Shown piece by piece: positions 1 to 8,714 of a DNA stretch of 64,000 nt. Positions within the stretch are counted from its first letter, which is position 1. Each line of letters begins with the position of its first letter. This DNA comes from Methanoculleus receptaculi. Lineage in GTDB: Archaea > Halobacteriota > Methanomicrobia > Methanomicrobiales > Methanoculleaceae. The DNA lies in NCBI RefSeq assembly GCF_033472595.1, contig NZ_CP137642.1, forward strand, positions 1,612,001 to 1,676,000, read 5' to 3'. The position numbers were made by a program, and so were the translations under genes. The notes under the pieces were generated by a model. It did not search any database, was not told the DNA's origin, and was given only the letters and a program-made list of their open reading frames with translations.

Positions 1-628
1 GGCCGATCACCCCCTCTGCCAGCGGCTGATCAGCGAAGAACTCGGCTGCGCAGCGATGGGCGGGAACAGGGGCACCATCTTCCTCGACCCCGTTGACGGC
101 ACATACAACGCCGTGGTCGGGATCCCGTTCTATGCCATCTCCATTGCGTATGCCGCTGATGGGATGGTTACCGCGGGGTACGTCCAGAACCTCGCCACCG
201 GCGAGACGTTCCACGCCATCCGCGGGGAGGGCGCCTTCCGGAACGGCCGCCCGATCCATGTATCGAACGTATCGAGACTTGAGGAAAGCGCCATGAGCGT
301 TTACGGCGGCAGGAAGTCCGACCCCGCCCCCATCCAGCGGATCGACCGGACGATCAGGCGCTGCCGTCTCCTTGGTGCATCGGCGCTTGAACTATGCTAC
401 GTCGGTTGCGGGCGCATCGAGGGTTTTGTCGACCTCCGCGGAACGCTCCGGGTCACGGACGCCGCGGCCGGGATGCTGATCTGCAAGGAGGCCGGCGGCA
501 TGGTCTCCGACCCCGGAGGCGGCGAGGTCGTCTTCCCCGACGACGTCTCCGCCGGCCGGCGCCTCGTAGCCACGAACGGCATCCTGCACAGCAGGCTCAT
601 CGAATATCTGAAGGGTAACCGCACATGA
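1..628 (+). CDS. Inositol-1-monophosphatase / fructose-1,6-bisphosphatase family protein (5' truncated)
   Basis: Partial: the reading frame is open from base 2 and the N-terminus lies outside the window. The retained part has the metal-binding motif DPVDGTYN near the start and the C-terminal family motif WDxAA-like segment, here seen as VTDAAAGMLICKEAGG, both typical of the IMPase superfamily. Archaeal members commonly dephosphorylate both inositol-1-phosphate and fructose-1,6-bisphosphate, so the exact substrate is open. The stop codon overlaps the start of the NAD kinase gene in an ATGA (625-628), so the two are co-translated. Fused or adjacent phosphatase and NAD kinase genes are known in archaea, which fits NADP phosphatase activity as an alternative role. 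Confidence 0.85.
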   Translation, partial: ADHPLCQRLISEELGCAAMGGNRGTIFLDPVDGTYNAVVGIPFYAISIAYAADGMVTAGYVQNLATGETFHAIRGEGAFRNGRPIHVSNVSRLEESAMSVYGGRKSDPAPIQRIDRTIRRCRLLGASALELCYVGCGRIEGFVDLRGTLRVTDAAAGMLICKEAGGMVSDPGGGEVVFPDDVSAGRRLVATNGILHSRLIEYLKGNRT

Positions 629-1437
629 GGGTAACACTGGTATCGCGTCTCGATGACGCGGAGGCGCTCCGCTACACCGCCTCGCTTGGCCGGGAACTCA
701 AAGACCTCGGGCACGACGTGGTCCTGGAGGAGGGCACGGCACGCCATCTCAGGAGGAATGGGGGCACCCCGTTTGAGGAGATCGACGCTGACCTGGTTGT
801 GGTCGTCGGCGGCGACGGTTCGGTGCTCCTAACCGTCCAGCGTATGAGAAAACAGGTCCCCATACTCGGGATCAACTGGGGGGAGGTGGGGTTCCTCACT
901 GACCTGGAGCCTGGAGAGGCGATTGATTTCTTTGCCAGCCTGGACGCGTTTGAGGTCGAGCAGCGGATGCGGGTCCGCCTCTCCGCCGGGGGGAGGGTGC
1001 TCGGCGATGCCCTCAACGAGGTGCTCATCGTCACCGACCGCCCGGCAAAGATGCTCCGGTTCGGCGTCTACGTCGACGGAACGCTCTCAGAACGGTTCCG
1101 GGCTGATGGGCTGCTGGTATCGACCCCGACCGGATCGACCGCATACGCCATGAGTGCGGGCGGGCCGATCGTCGACCCGCAGATCGAGGGGATCCTGCTC
1201 GTCCCGCTCGCGCCGTACATGCTCTCGTCCCGGCCACACATCATCAGCACCGGGAGGCGCCTTGAGATAACCCTGGAGACCGATAAACCGGCACACCTCG
1301 TTATCGACGGTCAGACCACGCTTGAACTCCCGAAAGAAGCAACCCTCATGGTCAAAAAGTCGGATCAACCCGCTTTATTCGTCAACACCGACAAACAGTT
1401 CTTTGAGAAGGTGAACCGTAAACTGCGTAACCTCTGA
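625..1437 (+). CDS. nadK: NAD kinase
   Basis: ATP- or polyphosphate-dependent NAD(H) kinase making NADP(H), 270 aa, the usual length for an archaeal enzyme. The GGDG catalytic loop is at residues 62-65, the NE of the NAD-binding region at 131-132, and the conserved TPTGSTAY at 167-174, followed by AGGPI. The start ATG overlaps the stop of the upstream phosphatase gene, which may oppose its activity on the NADP pool. No terminator is obvious; the next gene has its own Shine-Dalgarno site. Confidence 0.95.
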   Translation: MRVTLVSRLDDAEALRYTASLGRELKDLGHDVVLEEGTARHLRRNGGTPFEEIDADLVVVVGGDGSVLLTVQRMRKQVPILGINWGEVGFLTDLEPGEAIDFFASLDAFEVEQRMRVRLSAGGRVLGDALNEVLIVTDRPAKMLRFGVYVDGTLSERFRADGLLVSTPTGSTAYAMSAGGPIVDPQIEGILLVPLAPYMLSSRPHIISTGRRLEITLETDKPAHLVIDGQTTLELPKEATLMVKKSDQPALFVNTDKQFFEKVNRKLRNL

Positions 1438-1512
1438 CCCGGCCGGTGCCTCAATGAGAGATTTTATCGGGGGCCATGAGGATTATCCTCAAAAACAGGA
1501 GTGAGCACGATT

Positions 1513-2229
1513 ATGGAAGACCAGATGCGCACGAAGATCCCGTATGCGGAGATCGCAGAGATGCTGAAGAGGAGCCTCAACCTCCGGGGCTCCCCCGTCG
1601 CGGTGAAACTCGCCAGGAAACCTGAAGATATCCCCGATGGGGTGGGGCCAATCGAGGAGACCGTCCGCCACTGCCAGATGGTCAGCAGGGCACGGTTGAA
1701 GGGCGAGATCTTCTACGCGACCACCGAAAGGCATGCCTGCATGGGGGGCGCCTGGGCGCTCGGGCTCCGCGAGATCACAGAGAGTCTCAGCACAGGGGAG
1801 TTCTACTACAAACTCGGGAAGTTCGAGACCTGGGCCGCCTGCATGCGAACCATACAGCAGGTCCCCCACCTCCCGGAGCCCACGACCTACGCGACCGTCT
1901 ACGCACCGCTTGAGAAGACACCTTTTGACCCCCATGTCGTCGTCATCATCGCAGAACCGCGGGTGATGCTGAAACTTGCGCAGGCGGGACTCTACCTCCT
2001 CGGCGGACGGATCGAGTCCTCCATGGCCGGGATCCAGTCCGTCTGCGCCGATACGACAGCGCTGCCATACCTCTCCGGAAAGGTCAACTACTCCCTCGGC
2101 TGCGACGGTTCGCGCCGGTTCTCCGGGATCGAGGACAACGAGGCTGTTATGGGGATCCCCGCCGAACTCCTGCCAGAGTTCGCCCGGGCGCTTCCAATAG
2201 TCACCGGTGCGCCGGGCTCGGTGAAGTGA
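1513..2229 (+). CDS. DUF169 family protein
   Basis: Uncharacterised cytoplasmic protein of 238 aa in the DUF169 family, which is common in methanogens and anaerobes. Cysteines are spread through the chain in HCQM, ACMGG, ACMRT, SVCAD and LGCDGSR contexts, consistent with metal or redox chemistry, but the function is unknown. A GTG at 1501 is in frame, but AGGAGTGA at 1497-1504 is placed 8 nt before the ATG at 1513, so the latter is preferred. It is followed by a copy of the dispersed intergenic repeat and no further gene on this strand before 3510. Confidence 0.85.
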   Translation: MEDQMRTKIPYAEIAEMLKRSLNLRGSPVAVKLARKPEDIPDGVGPIEETVRHCQMVSRARLKGEIFYATTERHACMGGAWALGLREITESLSTGEFYYKLGKFETWAACMRTIQQVPHLPEPTTYATVYAPLEKTPFDPHVVVIIAEPRVMLKLAQAGLYLLGGRIESSMAGIQSVCADTTALPYLSGKVNYSLGCDGSRRFSGIEDNEAVMGIPAELLPEFARALPIVTGAPGSVK

Positions 2230-2230
2230 C

Positions 2231-2430
2231 GGGGAGAAAGATCCTCCCACCCCCTTTTGCAACGGAGAACCGAGGGCGGAACGGTGACCTCTCCGGTGGC
2301 GGGCAGTGAGTAGCGATGGCCACACGGGGAAGCCGTGCCGGGGATGAAAACAGGATTTTCCAGGACGGTTTCACCGAGACGCCGGGGGTTGGTCCCCCGG
2401 CACTGTATAGGCATCTCTGATTTAGCGTTT
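2231..2430 (-). repeat. Dispersed intergenic repeat, copy 1 (minus orientation)
   Basis: Fills most of the 337-base gap between the DUF169 gene and tRNA-Thr. Read on the minus strand it contains the sequence of blocks seen in the other copies: a CGGTGAAACC block, an AATCCTGTTTTC block, a CCGGCACGG block and an ACTCACTGCCCGCC block. The same blocks in the same order occur at 15.3-15.45 kb and, more diverged, at 48.5-48.6 kb. No coding function is apparent. Confidence 0.65.
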
Positions 2431-2566
2431 TTCATAGAAACACCCCCACCCCGCAGTTGCTCTAACCAGGAGCCTCTCACCAAAAGGGTAACTATCAAGA
2501 CTGCCGGTGCCCTTGACACGATGCACAGAGTCACTGTCCCTTTACAAAACCTAACAAAAGCAAAAA

Positions 2567-2639
2567 AGCCTCAGGCGAGATTCGAACTCGCGACCTTGTC
2601 CTTACCAAGGACACGCTCTACCGGCTGAGCCACTGAGGC
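2567..2639 (-). tRNA. tRNA-Thr (anticodon GGT)
   Basis: Minus-strand cloverleaf of 73 nt. The acceptor stem pairs GCCTCAG with CTGAGGC, the anticodon loop is TTGGTAA with anticodon GGT, and the T-arm carries the GTTCGAATC loop. The discriminator is U, normal for archaeal tRNA-Thr. CCA is not encoded and no intron is seen. A TATA-like box lies about 32 nt upstream at 2671-2678. Confidence 0.95.
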
Positions 2640-2670
2640 GCAACGCACCACCTATGTTGGAGGTTTACCC

Positions 2671-2678
2671 TATAAAAG
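2671..2678 (-). promoter_or_regulatory. TATA box of tRNA-Thr
   Basis: The minus strand reads CTTTTATAGG here, centred about 33 nt before the mature 5' end of tRNA-Thr, the spacing expected for an archaeal tRNA promoter. Confidence 0.6.
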
Positions 2679-2719
2679 GTTACGGCAGGAGCGGTGCAGA
2701 TACAGCCGATGAGCGCGCT

Positions 2720-3445
2720 TCAACGCCTCCCGGCATCGATCGCCTCCAGCGCCGCGATGCTCGCGAGCACCCCCTCCAGCGTCTCCACCTCGACTATGGG
2801 TATGACGCCGCTCCTGTGCACCGCCTCCATCACCGCCGCAAAATCGATCGTCCCCGTCCCGACCGGCGAATGCGTGTCCCGCATACCGTCGTTGTCGTGC
2901 AGGTGGAAATGCGCAGCCGGCCGATCCAGGAAACAGTCCAGGCAGCCGTTCAGGTTCGCATGGCCAACGTCGAGCGCAAGCCCGATCCCATCGATGAGCG
3001 GCAGATCATCACAGGAACGAAGGAAGAAGTAGTCCGGACCGCCCATGTTCTCCACAAAGAACGTGACCGAGAGGTCATCAGCACCTGCACTCAGTTCAGA
3101 GAGCGACTTCTGGAACTGCCTCGTTGACTCCTCCCGCTCCTCGCGCCATGCATAGTAGCCCGGGTGAATCACCACGTCCGCCCCCACCTCAGCAGCGACA
3201 GCGAAGGCCTGCACCAGGACATCGACGCTTGCCTGCCGGATCGGTTCAAGGAGGCTCGCAATGTTCACGCCACGGTATGGCGCGTGAATGAAGTAGCGAA
3301 ACGAGTGGCTCTCGAGCGGTTCTGCGGTCTCCAGAGAATGCAGCCCCCCATCCATCACCTCCACACACCTGGTTATGGGGGCGAGTGTGTCAAGCGCCAC
3401 ATCGAGCGGCTGGTGCTGAAGGCAGTATGTCGAGATGCCAAACAT
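2720..3445 (-). CDS. Sugar phosphate isomerase/epimerase-like TIM-barrel protein
   Basis: Protein of 241 aa in the xylose isomerase-like TIM-barrel superfamily (AP endonuclease family 2 fold). Visible superfamily features are the strand ends VIHPGYY, FFVENMGG, LALDVGHAN and HFHLHDNDG, which supply the Glu/Asp/His metal ligands of this fold. The substrate cannot be assigned. The reading frame extends 22 codons further upstream, but an AT-rich TATTTATC about 25 nt before the ATG at 3445 fits a leaderless start there. It is divergent from the TPR-like gene at 3510. Confidence 0.8.
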   Translation of the reverse strand: MFGISTYCLQHQPLDVALDTLAPITRCVEVMDGGLHSLETAEPLESHSFRYFIHAPYRGVNIASLLEPIRQASVDVLVQAFAVAAEVGADVVIHPGYYAWREEREESTRQFQKSLSELSAGADDLSVTFFVENMGGPDYFFLRSCDDLPLIDGIGLALDVGHANLNGCLDCFLDRPAAHFHLHDNDGMRDTHSPVGTGTIDFAAVMEAVHRSGVIPIVEVETLEGVLASIAALEAIDAGRR

Positions 3446-3509
3446 ACAGAGTGTTTCGGCAGGATCGATAAATAGGTTAGGTACAAACCCGCAGGAGGAG
3501 AGCACTCCC

Positions 3510-4745
3510 ATGCAGACAACTCCAGGTACGCATGATTTATGCTACCCTTGCCGCATACACTTACGTATGGCTGACGGCTTTGTCCCGGAGGTTGTCGTCT
3601 CAAACCACCTTGAGAAGGTAAAAGCCGAGATCTTCTCATACATAAACTCCAACGCCAGAGCCATAGACGATAACTTTGCCGCTTTCTTCGGGAACATCGT
3701 CACTATCCTCGACAATGCCGGCATCTCCATACCTGACCAGGTTTACGACGAGTTCATAGACTCGATCGCCTACACGGTCTTTGACGTCAGCAACCGGGCC
3801 GGAGACCTGAAGTTCCTCACACGCGCCTGCGGGATCGCCTGCGGGATGAAACGGAAGAAGGAGCGCAAGGCCGGAGTCCACCTCGCAGCCGCGGTCAAAC
3901 TGATGAAGATCGGGATGCCGCTTGCAGCAACCACCTTTCTCCAGCCCTACCGCAAATTCGATGCCGCCGTCGGATGCTGGTGCGCCTACTGCTACTACAC
4001 ACTCTACAAAGAGGGGTCGTCCGAACCCGGCTACTCCGCGTCCGAACGCTGGAACTACCTCAAGACCGCACGCCAGCAGATGGAGGAACTCGGGCAAGCG
4101 CAGCCCGGACTGAACCGCCTGGTCAAAGGAGAACTTGCAGATGACCGCTGGCTCATCGAACCGTTCTGGGTGATGATCTTCCTTGCGACCGAGTGGATCC
4201 CCGAGAACCGGTGGTTCCTTGAGATCGGGATCACACGCGCAAAGCAGGAGAAGAACGAACCGGCGCTGGTGAAACTGCTCCAGATCGGGTTTCTCCGGTT
4301 TCCAAACGACATGCTCTTCTACCGCGAGGCCTATCACCTCAAGTTCGAGCAGGGTGACCTCGCAGATGCCCTGGGTCTCATCCGCGACCTTCTCCAGAGG
4401 TTTCCGGAAGACCCCGAACCTGTCTACTACGGTCTCCGTACGGGTCTCTACCTCCCCCAGAAGGAGGTCTTTGAAGAGTTCCGGAGACGTGCCGATGCGA
4501 TAAAGATGCCCGGGCACGTCCTCCACCTCATCGACTACCTGTATGCCTTCCTCAGGGGGAGGATGGATCAGGCGAACCTCTCTCTGGACGAGTTCCACAG
4601 GAAGTACCCCTCCCTTAACTACTACTCCGAGATCCTGCGGTTTGTCACCACCGAGATCCCTCCGACAGAGAAGAGCGTCAAGAGAGTCGTATTCCTCTCA
4701 GTCGACAACTTCTGCAAGAAGATGCTCAGGATCGGAGAGACCTGA
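3510..4745 (+). CDS. TPR-like repeat protein of unknown function
   Basis: Protein of about 411 aa that I do not recognise as a named family. It is largely helical, with repeated helix pairs around residues 130-340 (for example MKIGMPLAATTFLQPYRKF and QGDLADALGLIRDLLQRFP) that look like tetratricopeptide repeats, suggesting a protein-interaction scaffold. The ATG at 3510 has GGAGGAG at 3494-3500 with 9 nt spacing. A second ATG at 3567, which starts the well-ordered part, is the main alternative. No signal peptide or membrane segment is seen. Confidence 0.7.
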   Translation: MQTTPGTHDLCYPCRIHLRMADGFVPEVVVSNHLEKVKAEIFSYINSNARAIDDNFAAFFGNIVTILDNAGISIPDQVYDEFIDSIAYTVFDVSNRAGDLKFLTRACGIACGMKRKKERKAGVHLAAAVKLMKIGMPLAATTFLQPYRKFDAAVGCWCAYCYYTLYKEGSSEPGYSASERWNYLKTARQQMEELGQAQPGLNRLVKGELADDRWLIEPFWVMIFLATEWIPENRWFLEIGITRAKQEKNEPALVKLLQIGFLRFPNDMLFYREAYHLKFEQGDLADALGLIRDLLQRFPEDPEPVYYGLRTGLYLPQKEVFEEFRRRADAIKMPGHVLHLIDYLYAFLRGRMDQANLSLDEFHRKYPSLNYYSEILRFVTTEIPPTEKSVKRVVFLSVDNFCKKMLRIGET

Positions 4746-4804
4746 GGGTGCCGCAAAGAGCACCCTGATGGTTTCGCGCATCATAACCACTCTCGCTACC
4801 CTCC

Positions 4805-5737
4805 ATGGCATACCGCTACCTCTTTGGCCCGGTTCCCTCCCGACGCCTGGGCATCTCGCTCGGGATCGACCTGGTGCCGCACAAGACCTGCTCCTTCAAC
4901 TGTATCTACTGCGAGTGCGGGCAGACGACCGACCTCACCTGCGAGCGGCGCGAGTACGTCCCGACCGACCGGGTCATCGCAGAACTCGACGATTTCCTCG
5001 CGACGGCGCCGGATCTCGACTACGTCACCTTCGCCGGGTCAGGGGAGCCGACGCTTCACTCCGGGATTGGCGAGATCATCTCCTTCATCAAAGACCGCTA
5101 CCCCCGCTACCGGGTCGCGGTGCTGACCAACAGCGCGCTCTTCACAGACCCGGATGTCCGGGCCGCTCTCATGCGGGCCGACGTCGTGGTGCCGTCGCTT
5201 GATGCCGTCTCCGAAGAGGTCTTTGTGAAGATCAACCGCCCCTCTCCCGGCATCACCGCCGGGCAGGTGCTTGAGGGGCTGCTCGACTTCGCCAGGGAGT
5301 ATACCGGCGAGGTCTGGCTCGAGATCTTCATCGTCCCGGGTGTCAACGACACCGATAAAGAACTCCGGCTCCTGAAAGACGCCGTCATAGCAATCGAACC
5401 CGATCGCGTCCAGGTAAACACCCTTGATAGGCCCGGCGCCGAGGACTGGGTCCTGCCGGCATCGCCCGAGGCCATCGAGCGGATCGCGGCAATGCTCGGC
5501 GGAAACGCGGGGGCGATCGGGGTAGCGTACGCGGGCCGGACGTTGCCGCCGAAGACCAAAGATATCGGGGAGACCATCCTCGCAACAATCCGGCGCCGGC
5601 CCTGCACACCCCGCGATCTCGCCACGCTGCTTGGCATCCGTCCAACCGAGGTCGCAAAGCACCTCCGCGTCCTCGAAGCACAGGGCCTGATCGAAGCCGT
5701 GGAGGAGAAGAGAGGGGTATTTTACCGGCCAACCTGA
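4805..5737 (+). CDS. Radical SAM protein with C-terminal winged helix (COG0731-like)
   Basis: Protein of 310 aa. The radical SAM cluster motif is C29-x3-C33-x2-C36, followed by the SAM-binding GSGEPTLH near residue 80. The N-terminal GPVPSRRLG is typical of the COG0731 group, relatives of wyosine-forming enzymes. The last ~55 residues (PCTPRDLATLLGIRPTEVAK onward) form a winged-helix domain, suggesting nucleic-acid or regulatory binding. The reaction is unknown. The stop codon at 5735-5737 abuts the end of the convergent mscS pseudogene. Confidence 0.85.
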   Translation: MAYRYLFGPVPSRRLGISLGIDLVPHKTCSFNCIYCECGQTTDLTCERREYVPTDRVIAELDDFLATAPDLDYVTFAGSGEPTLHSGIGEIISFIKDRYPRYRVAVLTNSALFTDPDVRAALMRADVVVPSLDAVSEEVFVKINRPSPGITAGQVLEGLLDFAREYTGEVWLEIFIVPGVNDTDKELRLLKDAVIAIEPDRVQVNTLDRPGAEDWVLPASPEAIERIAAMLGGNAGAIGVAYAGRTLPPKTKDIGETILATIRRRPCTPRDLATLLGIRPTEVAKHLRVLEAQGLIEAVEEKRGVFYRPT

Positions 5738-6375
5738 TCAATCCCGCATGTGGACGTCCAATCTGCGGGAACGGGATCTCGATCCCCTCTTCTGCAAACC
5801 GCTCGTAGACGCGCGTGATGTCGCTGCCGTATGCGGCCGAGATCGGGATCCTGATCTCCAGCTTGACGTCCGGCAGGGCGTAGTTGACGATGACGCTGCT
5901 CGACACCTTTGAGTTTGGGATGGTGACCATGAGGATGGCGATGAACCGGATGACAGAGCGTGCCGAGACCTCGAGCACCCAGATGATCCCGTCGTCGAGG
6001 TCGGTCCCGGTCTGCGATGCCATCCACCTGCTGTAGAGGTTGACGAACGAAGCGACCACCGCCGCAGCGAAATATTCCTCCGAAACGAGCCGCGCGTACT
6101 CCCCGAGGATGATCGCGGGATCGATGATGAACGTTACCGAGATCCAGACGGAACCCGCGATTATTGCAATGGCCAGGGGTTTGTTGAGCGAGTAGAGAGC
6201 ACGATATCGTCGAGTTTCGATTCCGTGAGGTGGCCCGTTTTTGCAGCCACCAGAAGACCTGGTGAACGGCGAACGCTGCGATGATTCCGCAGAGGGCGAT
6301 CGCGCTTCCGTATCGGATGCTGTTTATTCCGGTACTAATATGTGCTGTCAGCGGAATATAAGTGTGATAATTCAT
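5738..6375 (-). pseudogene. MscS-type mechanosensitive channel, disrupted by three frameshifts
   Basis: The protein can be reassembled only by changing frame three times. The N-terminal transmembrane part (SAIALCGIIAAFAVHQVFWW) runs to about 6240, then TGHLTESKLDDIVL is in a second frame, then YSLNKPLAIAIIAG through the beta domain (MVTIPNSKVSSSVIVNYALP) is in a third, and the final IPFPQ LDVHMRD-stop needs another shift near 5760. One break is in a run of five A, which could be sequencing error, but the other two are not in long homopolymers. The 5' boundary is uncertain because the candidate start overlaps the divergent hypD start. An intact relative is at 52327-53175. Confidence 0.8.
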
Positions 6376-7405
6376 GGCGGTAGGTAAGGAAATCCTCGAT
6401 ACGCTTCACGCTCTCGTGGACCGGGATATCACGCTCATGCACATCTGCGGCACCCACGAGGCGGCGATCGCACGCGCCGGGATCCGCAGCATCCTCCCCC
6501 CAGGGCTCAAGATCGTGATGGGGCCGGGCTGCCCGGTCTGCATCACGCCACAGGGGGAGATCGATGCCGCTCTTGAACTGGTGAACCGCGGTTGCACCGT
6601 TGCCACGTACGGCGACCTGCTGCGTGTCCCGGGGTCGAGCGGATCGCTTGAGTCAAGCGGCGGGGATGTCCGGGTTGTGCAGGGAGTGCACAGGGCGGTG
6701 GAGATCGCCCGGCGGGAACCGGAGCGTGAGGTCGTCTTCATATCGGTAGGATTCGAGACCACAGCACCGACGGTCGCCGCCATGATCCTCTCCCACCCGC
6801 CGGAGAACTTCTCGATCCTCTCCTGCCACAGGCTTGTCCCTCCGGCGATGGCCTGGCTCCTTGACCAGGGCGAGGCGGCGCTTGATGGATTTATCCTCCC
6901 GGGTCACGTCTGCACCGTTATGGGCTACCAGGAGTATGAGCAGTTCCCAGTCCCGCAGGTCGTTGCCGGGTTCGAGCCCGAGGACATCCTCCTCGGGCTG
7001 CTGATGGCGGTCAGGCAGGTCCGCGAGGGGAGACATGAAGTGGAGAACGCCTACCCGCGTGCGGTCACGCGGGAGGGAAACGTCAAGGCAAAACGCCTGA
7101 TGTATGAGGTGTTCGAACCGGTCGATCTCGAGTGGCGCGGGTTCCCGGTGATCCCGGCATCAGGCCTCCGGTTGAGACCGGAGTTCGAGGGCTACGACGC
7201 GCAGAAAAAGTTCGATATCGAGATCAGGCATGTGGAGAAGCACTCCGCCTGCATCTGCGACCGTGTCCTGCGCGGAATCGCCAGGCCAGCCGACTGCAAA
7301 CTCTTCGGCAAGGCCTGCAACCCCCGCACCCCGGTCGGCCCCTGCATGGTCAGCCACGAAGGGGCGTGCAGGATATGGCATCTCTACGAATCGCGGAGAG
7401 GTTGA
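6374..7405 (+). CDS. hypD: Hydrogenase maturation factor HypD
   Basis: Scaffold iron-sulfur protein that, with HypC, assembles the Fe(CN)2CO moiety of [NiFe] hydrogenases. Of 343 aa, the usual family length. Motif HICGTHE is at 23-29 and GPGCPVC at 50-56; these hold the cysteines that bind iron. The C-terminal domain has the [4Fe-4S] cysteines in HSACICDRV, CKLFGKACNP and VGPCMVSHEGAC. The gene is not next to other hyp genes here but serves hydrogenases such as the one at 31.5-33.8 kb. An AT-rich GGAATATAAG lies about 20 nt before the start. Confidence 0.97.
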   Translation: MAVGKEILDTLHALVDRDITLMHICGTHEAAIARAGIRSILPPGLKIVMGPGCPVCITPQGEIDAALELVNRGCTVATYGDLLRVPGSSGSLESSGGDVRVVQGVHRAVEIARREPEREVVFISVGFETTAPTVAAMILSHPPENFSILSCHRLVPPAMAWLLDQGEAALDGFILPGHVCTVMGYQEYEQFPVPQVVAGFEPEDILLGLLMAVRQVREGRHEVENAYPRAVTREGNVKAKRLMYEVFEPVDLEWRGFPVIPASGLRLRPEFEGYDAQKKFDIEIRHVEKHSACICDRVLRGIARPADCKLFGKACNPRTPVGPCMVSHEGACRIWHLYESRRG

Positions 7406-7458
7406 AACTCCCACTCTCCGCTGGCCTTTTATACCATATCAAACAACCTAATATGGCA

Positions 7459-7530
7459 GTCCCGGTAGGGTAGTGGACATCCTGAAAGCCTCCGGAGCTT
7501 TCGACCCGGGTTCAAATCCCGGCCGGGGCG
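7459..7530 (+). tRNA. tRNA-Arg (anticodon CCG)
   Basis: Cloverleaf of 72 nt: acceptor GTCCCGG with CCGGGGC (one G-U pair), T-arm CCGGG-TTCAAAT-CCCGG, and anticodon loop CTCCGGA closed by AAAGC/GCTTT, giving anticodon CCG. The GTAGTGGAC D-loop matches archaeal Arg tRNAs. Discriminator G, CCA not encoded. A CTTTTATACC box about 30 nt upstream (7424-7433) is a plausible promoter. Confidence 0.85.
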
Positions 7531-7571
7531 TTTACCATTTTTCTTCAGATCAGGACGGTTCCACCTGCTGC

Positions 7572-8714
7572 TCAGGAGTCTTCATCCGTCTGGCTGGAGA
7601 GGCTGATCGGTCTTCTCTCGGGCAACTCCACACCCTCCCCGTGTTTCCGTAAAAACTGCCTGACGTTCGCCGACTCGACCCATCCCCGGTCGAGTTCGGT
7701 GATGATCTCGTCAATCCGGCGCGCCTGCTCCAGGATCTTCTCCGCAAGCGGATCGTCGATCATCTCCGCGCAGCCGACGATCACCTGGAGAGGGTTCCGG
7801 ATATGGTCTCCGATAACGGCAAACTGCTCGATATTCTTCCCAAGCTGCGCGTAAGACTCACGTTTCAGCCGGTCAAGTCTTATGCGCTCGGTGATATCCA
7901 TGACGACCAGCATGATGCAGATAGGATCCCCGGCCTCGTTCCGCACGACGCTGCCGGAGACCTCGATGTAAAACGGCGATGCGTCGCTTCGCAACCCCTC
8001 CGTCTCCAGTATGATCGGCTGGTTCTCCAGGAGATCGCGGACGATCTCTTCTGCAGCGGATGGGTCGACGAAGAACCTCTCCAGGTTCATCCCCCTGAGC
8101 GCCTCGGGGCCGCTGTAGCCGAACATCTCTGCAAAACTCGGGTTTGCGTAGGTGACCACTCCCTCGGGGTCGGCGATCAGGATCCCGTTTATGGATGACT
8201 CGAACGCGCACTCCTTGATCCTGAGGTCGCGCTCGACGCGGATGCGCTCGGTGATGTCCCGTGCTATTGCAACGATGTAGCGGTCATCGCCGAAGGTGAC
8301 CGAACGGAAAGCAACCTCCGTCGGGATCTCCCGGCCGTCACGCGAGACCAGCGAGACCCTGTAAGTCTCCTCTGACTCCGCCGGCGACCTGTGTTTTCGC
8401 CGGGTATAGGCGATGAAGTCTGACCGCTGCGCAGGGCTTACAAGGTCGTCAAACGATCTGGAGAGAAGTTCTCCCCTCGAGTAGCCCAGATACACCTCTG
8501 CGGTGGCGTTGACATCCACGATCCTCCCGCCCTTTGCCCGGAACAGGAAGACTGCATCGTAAGTCTGGTCTAGCAGCGCCCTGAACCGCTCAAGTTCAGC
8601 AAGCCTGGCCTGGAGCTCCTGGTAGTAACTCTTATGAAGAGATGCCTCGCCTAGGCCAATGATCTTCTCACGGAGGTTATCCCGCTCCGTCCGGTGGTCA
8701 GAGTGCTCGCTCAT
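7572..8714 (-). CDS. PAS-domain sensor with degenerate HisKA-like C-terminus
   Basis: Cytoplasmic sensor of about 380 aa. A short coiled-coil N-terminus is followed by PAS 1 (about residues 45-160, ending DITERIRVE) and PAS 2 (about 165-285, ending MDITERIRLD). The C-terminal ~95 residues hold a helical segment with DHIRNPLQV that resembles the dimerisation/phosphoacceptor helix of histidine kinases, but no ATP-binding HATPase domain follows; the protein ends in a polar tail. It therefore probably cannot autophosphorylate. The chosen ATG at 8714 overlaps the end of the upstream iron alcohol dehydrogenase gene by 17 nt. Ligand unknown. Confidence 0.85.
   Translation of the reverse strand: MSEHSDHRTERDNLREKIIGLGEASLHKSYYQELQARLAELERFRALLDQTYDAVFLFRAKGGRIVDVNATAEVYLGYSRGELLSRSFDDLVSPAQRSDFIAYTRRKHRSPAESEETYRVSLVSRDGREIPTEVAFRSVTFGDDRYIVAIARDITERIRVERDLRIKECAFESSINGILIADPEGVVTYANPSFAEMFGYSGPEALRGMNLERFFVDPSAAEEIVRDLLENQPIILETEGLRSDASPFYIEVSGSVVRNEAGDPICIMLVVMDITERIRLDRLKRESYAQLGKNIEQFAVIGDHIRNPLQVIVGCAEMIDDPLAEKILEQARRIDEIITELDRGWVESANVRQFLRKHGEGVELPERRPISLSSQTDEDS

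Noticed and set aside
2088-2534. A 148-codon minus-strand frame
   Set aside because: It overlaps the DUF169 gene and the repeat; the similarity of its peptide to that of the frame at 24309-24518 comes from the shared DNA repeat, not from a protein.
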